64,000 nt of DNA from Knoxdaviesia capensis. Its lineage: Eukaryota; Ascomycota; Sordariomycetes; Microascales; Gondwanamycetaceae. The notes beneath the pieces were generated by a model. The model was not told the origin of the DNA. It did no database searches and was given only the letters and a program-made list of their open reading frames with translations. The stretch spans positions 4,970,981-5,034,980 of the forward strand of contig LNGK01000008.1 of the NCBI GenBank assembly GCA_001510575.1, read 5' to 3'. Each line of letters starts with the position of its first letter. Position 1 is the first letter of the stretch. The translations under genes were made by a program, and so were the position numbers. Below, piece after piece: positions 47,900 through 58,196 of this stretch.

Positions 47900-49380
47900 T
47901 TAGTAGAAGTCGTAGTGTTTACGGCTCCTAGCTTATAAGTCTTCTCTTTACTATTCGCCTTCGCTCGGTACTTACTTATAATATAACCTTTTAAGCTATA
48001 CTAATAGTATTAAATATTACTCTTCTTCTAGATAGGGATACTACCGGCGGTAGGCTTAGGGGAGGGGGGGGTATAGTAGTCGGGTTTCTTCACGCTATTA
48101 TCCTTCTTCCGGTTAGGAGGATATCTAGATTACTACTAGCGCGTAGCGCGGTTTATATTCTCGGCTATATATTCCGATATAGCCGTAATAAAGGCGGCCT
48201 TATCGTCGATATCCTTATTAAAACTCTTTAGGATAGCGCGGAGGTCTCTATTAAACTTAGGGTAGCGGGCGGTAATATGATAGTAGGCGCCCGTCGCGGT
48301 TAAGATAGTCGGGATTACGAGCCCTTCTAGTCTTACCTTATATACTATAGAGATAAATCGATTTAGGATTTAGTATACTCCCTCTCTCGGTTCGGTTTAG
48401 AAATTAAAAACTACTATAATATTTTTAATCCGCGACTCCTTAGTTACTTAGAAATTCTACTTTAGCGATCTAAATAGGGTATAAGTATTTACCTTATCCT
48501 TAAATATAGAGGAAATCTCGGGGGCGATCGATTCCTTTATTATACGTGTTATATACGCGCTTACTAGGGGTTAGAGGTCTCGGAGTTATTTAACGGTAAT
48601 ACCTAGCGCGCTTAGGGTAGTCTCGAATTCTTCGGACTACTATAGCTATTCCGAAGCACTAGCTAGCTTTAGGGTCTTATCGATAAGGATAGCGTGGTTC
48701 TTAAGCTCCTTTATCTTAACCTTCGTGGCCGAACGTCTATAGTTCCCGTCTTCGTCTAAGTTATCGTTATCTTCATCTTCCGACTAGTATTCCTACTATT
48801 AGAAAGAGGATCTACGTTATCGTTCGTTCTCCTAGGTTATCTATAAAACCTTATCTTATATCTCTAAGATCTTCTTAATTAACACCTACTACCGCTCTAA
48901 ATCCACGATTTAGTTTTACTTCCTATCGCTATCCTTCTTAATTTCCCTTAAGTTCTTAGTAACTATCTTAATTATTACTTCTATAAACTATACCTAGGGG
49001 AGGGGAGGATAGTAGACGGTACGGGTATCGGGTATATATATAGGAGTCTCTCCCTCGGGTTCTAGGGTAGCCTCGTGGATATTAGCTAGAAGCTCGGCTC
49101 TCTTCTACCTCGAAGTCGAGGACTTAGTCGGGGATATCGATCGTTATATAATATCGTAAATAGTGAGGCTAACTCGGTAGGGGAAGGGGGGGTAGAATTA
49201 GTTACTAAAACTCGTTCTATTAGAACGCAAAAAATCGGAGTGCCATAGGAGTTAAACGGCTTCTAGGATCCGAAAATAGGGGGGGGGAGGGACTACGGAA
49301 GTTTTCTCGGTTCCCGTGGGATTAATAGGTAGGTTAAGGGGGGGGGGGGGTAGGTCGAAACGAAAATAGTAAGGTATAAA
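47900..49380 (-). pseudogene. Decayed Copia gag with a mutated zinc knuckle
   Basis: The gag-protease part is the least readable section. At 47968-48009 a 14-codon block has the spacing of a CCHC zinc knuckle, but all three Cys positions and the His position read TAC/TAT (Tyr). That is what C-to-T and G-to-A change at TGC, TGT and CAT would give. The gag start could not be placed. Confidence 0.65.
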
Positions 49381-49385
49381 GCTAC

Positions 49386-49404
49386 GAGCGCCGGGCTCAT
49401 AACC
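49386..49404 (-). other. Primer-binding site matching the anticodon arm of initiator tRNA-Met
   Basis: Directly inside the 5' LTR, the element reads GGTTATGAGCCCGGCGCTC. This is complementary to the CUCAUAACC anticodon-loop region of eukaryotic initiator tRNA-Met and not to a tRNA 3' end. Drosophila copia and yeast Ty5 prime from such an internal tRNA fragment. Confidence 0.8.
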
Positions 49405-49746
49405 TATTCTAATATAGGAAAGGCGGTTAGAATTAGAAGCGTAACTTTATAGTTAATACTATTTATAAAGGTAGGGGGTAAAAAATAAGATAAGTAGTTA
49501 ATAGCTATAAAATACTATACTAGAATAGATAGGGGGAAAGCTTCCTTCTTATCCCCTATAGGATCTAGGCTTCCTCCCGTCTAGATCCCTAATGCCTTCT
49601 AAGGCTTCCCTTCCATACTAGGCTCTTCGTAAATCTATATTACATCTATCATTATTCCCTAAGCTATTCATCGTAGCCTTATTCTTTATTATGAACTTCT
49701 GGCTATACAAAGGATAATATAACATGAATTAATCCAATATTCAACA
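49405..49746 (-). repeat. 5' LTR of the Copia element (right in the window)
   Basis: This is the 342-bp partner of 44107-44448. Its inner end has lost TG/CA dinucleotides, while the outer 135 bp keeps them and ends CAACA. On the minus strand it begins TGTTG. Confidence 0.95.
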
Positions 49747-49751
49747 GCTCC
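49747..49751. repeat. Target-site duplication, right copy (GCTCC)
   Basis: It matches 44102-44106 exactly. Confidence 0.9.
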
Positions 49752-50533
49752 ATTAGACAACCCTAACCCTAGACAACGCACGGTCTCACATGCTAATACA
49801 ACTCTTATCAGTTTTCACGTGATGAGTTAAGTTAACCAATCAGAGCCTCCGTGGAATTACTAGCCTCCAACCAATGAAATCCCTCAATGAAAAAAATTTG
49901 GCTGCAGGCGGTGTGAAAAATTTGTCCGGACAAAACAAGGGCAGAATCATTGTGCACCGCTCTCAACCTTTCTTCCACCGCCTCCAAATTATCACCGACT
50001 ATGGATATGTGAACCCCCTCCTCTATGATACTCTCTTTGGTTTGTGTTGAGCCTCGTTTCTGTGAGAATCTCGTGTACGTTCTCTCTTGGTTCTTGGTTC
50101 TCCTATTCATGTCTATTCTTCATGCATATTCCTCTATCTAAGGACTTGGGATCACTCAATTGGTGACCAGAAGCAAACCAGCTGTATGAATCTATTCCCT
50201 GCCTCCCCAGCCGCCCGCATTTGACCTTTGACAGGGCCAAGGACAGACTGAACTTCACTTCTCTCTGTTTCCCATGGCTTTTGTTTATCTCGTGGTCGTC
50301 TTATGTTTCTCCCTTTGTTTTCTCCCTCTTTTGTTTTCCTTCAGCCCCTCCTACGATCTGCCCTTTGTCGACTGAACTGGTTAACGTGACTAACCTCATC
50401 TCTCTGCTCTTTTAGACTGCCCTTGAGTCTTTCTTTTAGTGGTCTCGATCATTTGTTTTGTGTCGTGTGCCTATAATCTCTCAACCCTCCTTCCGTTCTC
50501 CTATTACCTCCTCTCCAACCTTTCCTCTACGCA
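49752..50533. promoter_or_regulatory. Promoter region of the double zinc-finger gene
   Basis: It contains a telobox-like AACCCTAACCCTA (49759-49771), a CACGTG E-box (49816-49821), two CCAAT boxes (49836 and 49871) and a 14-bp palindrome (49921-49934). The last 300 bp before the ATG are T/C-rich, typical of a fungal transcription start. No gene is supported; a 92-codon minus-strand frame at 49832-50110 shows no family features. Confidence 0.45.
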
Positions 50534-53216
50534 ATGGGCCGCAAACCGAATCCGCTGATTCTCGAATTCTTCATTCGAGGCCCTAAGCTCGCCGATAACT
50601 CGAACCGTTACCCCCACACGTGCAAACTTTGCGGCGAGGAATTTCCCAAGGGCAGAATCGACAGCCTGACAAGCCATATTACCAAGTCCGGAAAATGCCC
50701 GGCCATTAGCGAGGCTGCCCGCATCAATGCGTGTCTGACCCTCCACGGCATCCCCAACGGTTCTGCCACCTCCCCTCAGCGCGCCCCACACCACGTCGCC
50801 ACCTCGGCGGTGGCTGCTGCTGCCGCCGCCGCTGCGGCCGCTGCCGTTCAAAATGCCACTTCGGCCGCTTTGACCTCCGCCGTCACCGCTTCGGCCCTGA
50901 CCTCCACTGCTGGAGCTACCCCCACCACCGCTCCCACCGCCTCTGGCCTGCTTCCGACATCGGCCCCGACCGCTGAAGCAGCAGCCGCTGCCGCCGCGGC
51001 TGTTGCATCTGGACAACCTACAGCCACCGATACCATTCTTGCCCAACAGTGGAGTGCCCTGGAGGCTCTGGCCGAGGCGTCCCGGCAGGTTGACATGAAT
51101 GAGAACCATGAGCCGCGTGCTGGTGCTGCTGCGGGAGCTCCGCCGGGAACCTCAGGCCCTGGGGCTAATGCTGTTTCTAATACTGCTGCGGCTACTGCTA
51201 CGTCTGGTGCGACTCAGCCGGGCCTGGTTGCTGCTGTTTCCTACCCGGGAGGTGAGCGATTTGATCTCCAGGACCACTTCACTACCCTGGATGGTACGCC
51301 TCATGGATACGACGGCTCGAATACTCTCGGCATCACTGCCAACGGACATACCGCTGCAAATGGCTCGACCGTAAACGGGAAGCTGGCCCATGACCCTAAA
51401 GGTAGGCACACCTCTGACCTGATCTCTGACGCCTTCAGTTTGTATCCCCTAACAACTGTCCTGAGTACAGCTCCGGAGGAGTCCCAATCTCCTTCTCTGC
51501 CTGCTGGCACTGATCTTGACCACTTCCATATCCCCCTCCCGACCACGGAACAGTCGGATGATATGTCTGGATCTACCGCCGAGGCCGGAGCCCCACCCCG
51601 CCTTAACCCATCTCTTCTTGACCCGCAGCTGGTTGCTGAAGATATCTCCGCAGCTGCCGCCGCCGCTGCTGCAAACGCTGCCGCCGCCGCTGCTGCAAAC
51701 GCTGCCGCCGCTGCCGCCGCCTCATCTTCGGGGCCGCACTACAAGTCCCCCACCGATGAATCGCCCCAGCTTCCCGAACATAGTCCTTCTTGGGGTGAGG
51801 TGTCCTACATCACGGGCAAGCCCATGACCATGACGTCACTTTCAGATGACATGAGAACTCCTGTTCCTATGAAGCGGGGGGGCATGCGGATGGATATTCA
51901 AGCTCTTTCGCCTAATAGCCGACCAAAGCATAGCCGTGCTCGATTTACCGCAGCGCGCCGAAAAGAGGTGCAGGAGGTCCGCAAATTGGGCGCCTGCATC
52001 CGATGTCGGATCCTCAGAAAAACCTGTGGCAAGGGAAGCCCGTGCGACACGTGCTGTAAGGTTTTGTCTCCCCGAGTCTGGAGAGCCGGTTGCGTCCGAA
52101 CGCGACTATATGAGCAGCTTGAGTTGTATTCAGCTGGCGTCCAGGTTGTTCTTGCGCAGAATAGGTATAACGCGATCAAGAACACCATGCAGGTTGCCAA
52201 CCACGGTACGATCATCGAGGCGTCGCATTTTCCCGAAGCCGGCATCCGGGTAACGCTGGAAGTGTTTGACATATCCACCAGCCAGGCTGGTGGTGCCGCT
52301 GCCGACGGCGGTCCCCTGGACGACAAGTCAGAGCTTCGTGCTGTGATGATCGACCATGAGAGTGATGACGTACCGTCCAAGGTTGAAGAGTACATGCGCA
52401 CCGTGCTGCCGCTTCTTATTGAGCAAGAACCGTCGGCATTTGTCCGCGTGGCGCTGGAGACTGCCACCCACCAGCTCCACCACGGCGACGACGAGCTCCT
52501 TCAGCATGCGCTGGAGCTGTGGGGCCTCGTGGATATTATTGACCGCGAGCGTCAGTGGCAGATTCTGGAGAGACGGGCCGACGGACTCCAGCGCGCAATC
52601 CGCGACCCGCCGGAAGGGCTTGGCATCGACATCTATACCATTATGCTGATCCAGCTCAACGCAGCTGCTGAGCGCAAGGCTAACGCCACATCGAAGAACC
52701 TTCTAAGCAAGATGCAACGATATCTTCAGGATAGCAAAGTGAAGATTGGATTTCGCATGTTCCTGACGGCGGTGATCTTCCTCAACTGTGTTGAGAAGTC
52801 AACGTGGGCGTTCAAGGCGTGGGAGCAGGCTAATCTCCGCGACGGCTGGCCTTTGGAACGACACCCGGGGACTTTTACTCGACAGGGCTCGAATATCGCC
52901 AGCTTGCTGAAGATGCTACTGCACTGCCGCAAGGTTCTTCCGGGAGTGGAGCGCGGCTTGGATGGCAAGCTATTGACGTCAGACCCCGATCCGGACTTTA
53001 TCAACTTCTATAACAATGCCGGTCTACTGTGTAAGTCGTGTCCTTCAACTCTATGATGTGAGATCTGAAGCCTTGCTAACCCTCTCTCACTCTCTTCTCA
53101 CAGACGATTTTGTCCAGGAACGCCAGGATGCGACCGAGTTTAACCCTGCCGACTCGCGATCTCTGGAACTCACCCTGTGCTCGCAACTCCTCCTTGGACC
53201 ACAGACCCAGATGTGA
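50534..53216 (+). CDS. Putative transcription regulator with BED-like and Zn2Cys6 zinc fingers
   Basis: This is a probable nuclear DNA-binding protein. Exons are 50534-53030 and 53104-53216, giving 869 residues. The N-terminus PHTCKLCGEEFPKGRIDSLT continues to HITKSGKC, with Cys30, Cys33, His48 and Cys55, a BED-like finger. A long Ala-rich, low-complexity middle follows, including poly-Ala runs. At residue 488 a Zn2Cys6 cluster begins: CIRCRILRKTCGKGSPCDTC and then a sixth Cys within RAGCVRTRL. The spacing is C-x2-C-x6-C-x5-C-x2-C-x12-C, with the last gap longer than the usual 6-8 and an extra adjacent Cys. The C-terminal 300 residues are helical and conserved-looking. I recognise the family type but no named member. 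The 73-nt intron rebuilds LLYDFVQERQDATEFNP. Confidence 0.85.
51653..51718 (+). repeat. 24-bp coding tandem repeat (poly-Ala with Asn)
   Basis: A 24-bp unit occurs exactly twice (51653-51676 and 51677-51700) and then partly again to 51718. It encodes alanine runs interrupted by Asn in the zinc-finger protein. Length change between strains is likely. Confidence 0.85.
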
Positions 53217-54350
53217 TGTTGCTGACGAGTTGCCCTGCACCGGCTCCTGGTTACATGCCCTCCCATTACCATTCTGTCTACAAGATGAACCTGATCCGGA
53301 CCCTCTTCTCTGCCCCTTCTACCCCTGACCCTCGACACACATTCCCTAGATAGCTTATCACGACATCACGCTCACACGATTTCCCTTTCTTCACGCACAC
53401 GACACACCTTGCCACTCTTTTTCTCTCGACACAGATTCCTCCCCTGTGCATTAGTGCCGACGCTCTATCCGCCGGCTATCGCTCGCTTCACACCTCTTGA
53501 CCGGAATCGGTTGTAATCTGATGATTATGATAACGACGACACACATACCGCTGACAACACACCCCTTTTCTTCTAAACATTGTTTAAAGAATATGACCTA
53601 AAAAGAAACAAAAAAATCAAACATACACTGATACTGGCCTCAGTGGCCTTTGCTTTTCTGTTATTCTTTTCTTCCTGTAAGGACTAACACATCTATCCTG
53701 CAAATACTTGCGGGGGATCAGTTCACGGCGTTTTTTGCGTTCTTTTTATTTCCTTCGGTGTGCGTTCGTCTTCTGCTGCCAAACGGCCTTTGGATATGAG
53801 GTTTCTATCGGGCTCAAATGCTCTTTGGAGCGACATCTCTTATTGTCCGGCTCCTGCGATCAACGCGGATGAGGTCAGGAGTTATTTACTTTCGTTGTTG
53901 CCTTTTCCTGGGGAGTTTTTTCTTTTTTCTGGAGGAGTTTGTTTGGCGCTTTATACCAACGTCTGTGTCCAACCCGGCCGGACTGACATGCCAGTGACGT
54001 TTGCAATGTCTTTTTCTACATGTACATAATTCTCTCTTTTGATTTGTGAGAGGTCTCAAGACTTCTCCGGCGCTGGTTGTTTTTAGATGGATAAATCCAA
54101 CATCGCAAGATTCAGTGCAACACTTTGGGAATGTGTGTGAAAGATGTGTGATTTTGTTTGAAAGTCAACGCTAGAATGCTCCGATTTTCCAGACTTGCAG
54201 TAAGCTTACGACCAAAAAACACGACCTGAAGCATTTAGCACAAGACAGGTAGATGGAATATGAATACCCAAGAACATTCTCAATTCGTTATACACAAAAA
54301 CAGCAAAAAAAAAAGAAGGAAGGTAAGAAAAAGAGACGTAATCAGGCTGC
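53217..54350. other. Convergent 3' intergenic region
   Basis: This 1.1-kb stretch between the zinc-finger gene and sec5 holds both 3' UTRs. It is AT- and T/C-rich. No gene is supported. Confidence 0.5.
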
Positions 54351-57300
54351 TCATGACGACATACTCGTCCCCGACGCGCCGGTATCCCGGCGCTCTACCC
54401 CCGGCTGCGCCGGCGCCTGCTGCGGAGCGCGTTTAACCTTCCTAAAGCACGCGAACTCGTTGCGACTCGCCTCGCGCTGGCGCTTAAGAGCGGCCCGCAT
54501 CTCCGGGAGCTCGCCGGAGAGGCGGACACGGGCATCGTTGTCCGTGCGGCGGTCGATATCCTGGTACACCTCGCTCTGGAGCTCGGCCGCGCGCGCCGAC
54601 GTGTACTGGCTCATCGTCTGCGCGATGAACTCGACGTCCAGCGTGGCTTGGATCAGGGCGGCTAGCGAGTAGCGCGGGTGCACGCGGAAGGCATCGAGTA
54701 ACTCGGGCATGAGCTTTTCGTAGATGTTCTCTAGGATCTCGTAGGTCAGGGAGGGGGCGGTGGTCGACACCTGCGTGTGCACGAGCACAAATGTGAGAAG
54801 CACGTCGTACACGTACGGCTTCGCTTCCGACGGCTTAGGGCCGCCAGTGGCGGGTGGCATCCAGTCGGGCGAGGCGACTGCTGGCCGCACGATCTTGCGG
54901 AGTGCTTCGAGGTACTGCTTTGTGTAGGCGGTGAATAGCCGGTCGCGGATCTGCTTCAGCACGTCGCGAATGGTGTTGGACTCATCGGTCAACTTGATCG
55001 AGAAGGCGTTCTCAAATTGTGTGTTGAGGCTGGGGACCACCTGGGAACTGAGTGCGTTCAAGTTGCTCAAGGTGACCAACATACGAACATTCTGTGGAGG
55101 AGCGAGTCAGTATGGTCAATATGGAGGCAACGAGCACGAACAGCAAACTGAAACAAACCAAACTTACGCGGTTACCAGAATCTAGCGACGACTTGACACT
55201 GCTACTAGCCTGTAGAGTCATGGCTTGGACAGCTCCATCGGCCTCAATAATCCAATCATCATTGGACTTCTTTACTGTCCGCTCCGCATTCTCAACCATT
55301 CCGCTCAATGCCTTGTACAGCGTTGACACATACTGGCTGCGAACCATCTGGATCAGCTTAGACTGGGGCGGGAGGACAATATCCCCCACGCCGGGTTTGG
55401 ACATAGCTTCCGATATGTACAAGATCTTCTGCATACCCGCGAGGATCGTCCCCTCAAACGCTGAAAAACACGCCGGCATTTTCGTGACGTCGCCCTGGTC
55501 AACCGCGCGGTGCCAATCTTCCACAAACTTAATGTTTTCAGCATCCTTGTTCCACGCTGCGCACACGGCAGTGATGCACCGTTCTCGGGCGGCGCCAACC
55601 ATCCCCTTGAGGCGCTCGATCAGAGCCGGGTCGCCGCGCCGCACCGATGGTAGCATGGCCATGCCGGCCGCGCCGGATCCGACGATGGCGAGCATAGTTG
55701 AGAGGTAGTGTACGGCACTGATGGAGTTCGACCACGGTGGCCAGAAAGCGAACTTCTCCCACGCCTCACCGCGCTTGGGAGATGGTGGAGGCATGTTGCT
55801 GGGGTCCAGCATCAGCCGGGGATCCCGTAGGGATGTTGGAGTCATCGGGAGACTCATGGTGGCGGGGGTGCCAGGGGCTGGGCTGGACGGCGTTGTCGGC
55901 ATCGGGGAGAACAGGAGGGAGATGTCTTCCGGTGGTAGTCCGGCAAAGAAGGCAAAGATGTGGTCGCGTAGCATGTCGACCAGCTCGATCACGCCCTTTT
56001 CAAGGGAGTTCACTGACTCGGGGGACAGCCGGTGATGCTTGCGCGACTCGCCGTTGTAGCCGTTCGGCAGCAGTCTCGCGCGTTCCCCCGTCATAAACTC
56101 CTGCAGATTTTGCGAAAACTCAGTGAGCTGTCCTAGAATGCCCTGAGACGAGAGCATGATGTTGAGGAACGACTGCATCTTGTCCCATAGCTCGATGACC
56201 TCGATCGAGTCGAGGGACGACTTCTTGCTCTCAACAAAGTTCTGCCGACCAAGGATGCGCAGATGGGACGCAATGACGTGTGGGCTAGGCTTATCAGCAC
56301 TGGACAGTCTGCGGCGCATTACCTCAATCTCTACTCGGCAGCGGTCGGCCGTGGCCTGGATCTTCCCCTTAAGGCTTTCCCAGCGGCTGGCTAGCCACAA
56401 GTAGATAGGGTTCTCGTCCACCCCCAGCTCCAGAAGCAAGGAAATAAGCTCCATATGGGCATCCTGAGGCTGTCCGCCTAGCCCGGGCCCATCAGACCGA
56501 GTGTTCCATGCTTGCAGGGTGGTGAGCTTCCGCCAGATAGTTCGTTTGAAGGCGGTGACCTGCTCATCAACGTCCTGCCACATGCGGCCGGCAATGACTA
56601 GCTGGTACAGCTGGCGATCGTCGAGAGGAGAGTCCCCGAGTCGCTCGGCCATCTGGCGACTCTGGTCGGCAAACAGCCGCGCCTTGTTGTATTCCTCCAC
56701 GAGACTTTCGTAATCTTTGCGCTTGACGCTGTCAGCGATTGACGAGCCAATGTCGGCGTACTGCTTGAATTGATCTAGATTCGCCGAGATTGCGCGTAGA
56801 TGTGTTTCTTTTTCACGGCCGCCCAGCGCAGGACCCCACACCTCCTCGGCCTTGGCAGACACATCAAGCAGCGGCGCCTTGATACCGGATACACCATACT
56901 CGCTCTCCTTGACCAGAGCATTCTTACGAGGATCCGGCGTCAGAGATGGCTGGCCCGCGCCGGCCATAGAGTTCCGGTATCCGACTCGGGCCGAGAGTTG
57001 CGATGCTCCCCGTTTGTGACCGGGTGACTGGGAGGTTGTAGTTGGGTCGGACCCTCGCCACTTCATTGCCTTGTAGACATTGTCGATGGTCGCCTTGGCT
57101 TTTACGAAGCGCTCGAAGTTCGATTCGACAAGGACCTTGAGGGAAGCCGACTTCTGGTCAATTGATCGTGAGAGAACATCGAGGCCTTCCAACAGCGCGC
57201 GGGTGTCGTCTTGGCCGTGCACCTGCGAGAGGAACATTGCTGGAGAGAAGGTAGTCGAGGAAAGGAGAAACTGGTTTCCTATACACGGGTAACGAACAAA

Positions 57301-57685
57301 GTGGTTAGTCATAACCGAGCCGACCATTGAAGCTAGAGTCTAAGAGGAAGAAGCGCATACTCAACTGTGTTTTATCTTCCACGGGAATTCCCATTTGTTG
57401 TAAAGATCGCACCACACTGTCGCTGGTCCCGAGCGGATCCGGCTCATCCCGCTGCACCAGACTGTTCAGGCCCTTACTAGCGGCGTCGGTGCCCGGCATG
57501 ATGCTTTTCCGGCTGGTCACGGCCCGCTCCAGAGCCTGGTACCGCGACTTCCGGCGGGCGATCTTCATCCGCATTGCCGCATCGCCGTCGTCATCGTCGG
57601 AGTTGTCGCTGTTGTTCTCGGGCGGCCATTCGGTGGGGTACGGATTCGACAGCCCGTAGAATTCCAGGACGGCTCGCTCGTCCAT
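54351..57685 (-). CDS. sec5: Exocyst complex subunit Sec5
   Basis: Sec5 is one of eight exocyst subunits that tether secretory vesicles at growth sites such as hyphal tips. Exons are 57685-57361, 57278-55168 and 55091-54351, giving 1058 residues. The N-terminus MDERAVLEFYGLSNPYPTEW is followed by an acidic linker. The conserved Sec5 segment follows the first intron: NQFLLSSTTFSPAMFLSQVH, then ALLEGLDVLSRSIDQKSASL and LKVLVESNFERFVKAKATID. The rest is a helical-bundle CATCHR-type rod with a Pro/Thr-rich insert near residue 610. The C-terminal part contains YEILENIYEKLMPELLDAFR and ends in a basic, disordered tail. Fungal Sec5 is about 950-1100 residues, so this one is full length. The phases of both introns (82 and 76 nt) fit. 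Confidence 0.95.
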
Positions 57686-58196
57686 GGAGGGCGGATATTC
57701 ATGAAGGGGAAGATGCAGGAAAATAACAGAAAGAAAAGATGAATATTGAAACAGAAGAAGCGAAAAAAAAAAACGATGTTCAAATGCTCAATTAAAGCGT
57801 CAATCAAATGTGTGAATATGTTCATAGAATGAACAAGAACAGGAGTGAAACCGTGATTTGAGCTTCGTCTTCATGCTTTCCCAAAATTGACGTAGGGGTC
57901 GCGAGCTGGGTAAAGATCGGGTAAACACCCACTAAAAATTGACTGCAATTGAGGTTCTGACATTTTGTGTGGGAAACCCAAACGTCTATCACGAGAGCGT
58001 CATTTTCCCTGCGCTTTCTTGGAACAACGACGATCCCTGAAGCGAAACGAGACGAGCCGACCGAATTCGAAGCGGCAGAGACGACGACAACGACCACGCG
58101 AACCCTAACTTCTGTCGATATCTTGTTGTAACCCGTCAACCGCTTCTATACCATCACCGCCGCCACCCCTCCTCCACATATCGATACCCGCCCACG
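57686..58196. promoter_or_regulatory. Divergent promoter of sec5 and the U2 A' gene
   Basis: This 511-bp spacer separates two divergent housekeeping genes. An AACCCTAAC motif lies at 58101-58109, 88 bp before the U2 A' ATG. No gene is seen. Confidence 0.5.

Larger units (their letters stand above)
44107..49746 (-). mobile_element. Ty1/Copia LTR retrotransposon, complete in structure, inactivated by RIP
   Basis: This 5640-bp element lies on the minus strand. Two 342-bp LTRs with no length difference flank the internal region. The order 5' LTR, primer site, gag, integrase, reverse transcriptase, RNase H, polypurine tract, 3' LTR is the Copia order. Recognisable motifs are interrupted by many stop codons that fit C-to-T and G-to-A change at CpA/TpG. 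Long stretches such as 46741-46800 and 47161-47220 lack any CpA or TpG while keeping several CpG. No open frame above 80 codons remains. An intact target duplication shows a single insertion. At least one further copy must have existed for RIP to act. Confidence 0.95.

Noticed and set aside
44107..49746. Gypsy-type or non-LTR element
   Set aside because: Integrase precedes reverse transcriptase in the sense of the element, and LTRs with a 5-bp duplication are present, which defines Copia.
50504..51109. 201-codon minus-strand Gly/Ser-rich frame
   Set aside because: It is the reverse reading of the poly-Ala coding region of the zinc-finger gene.
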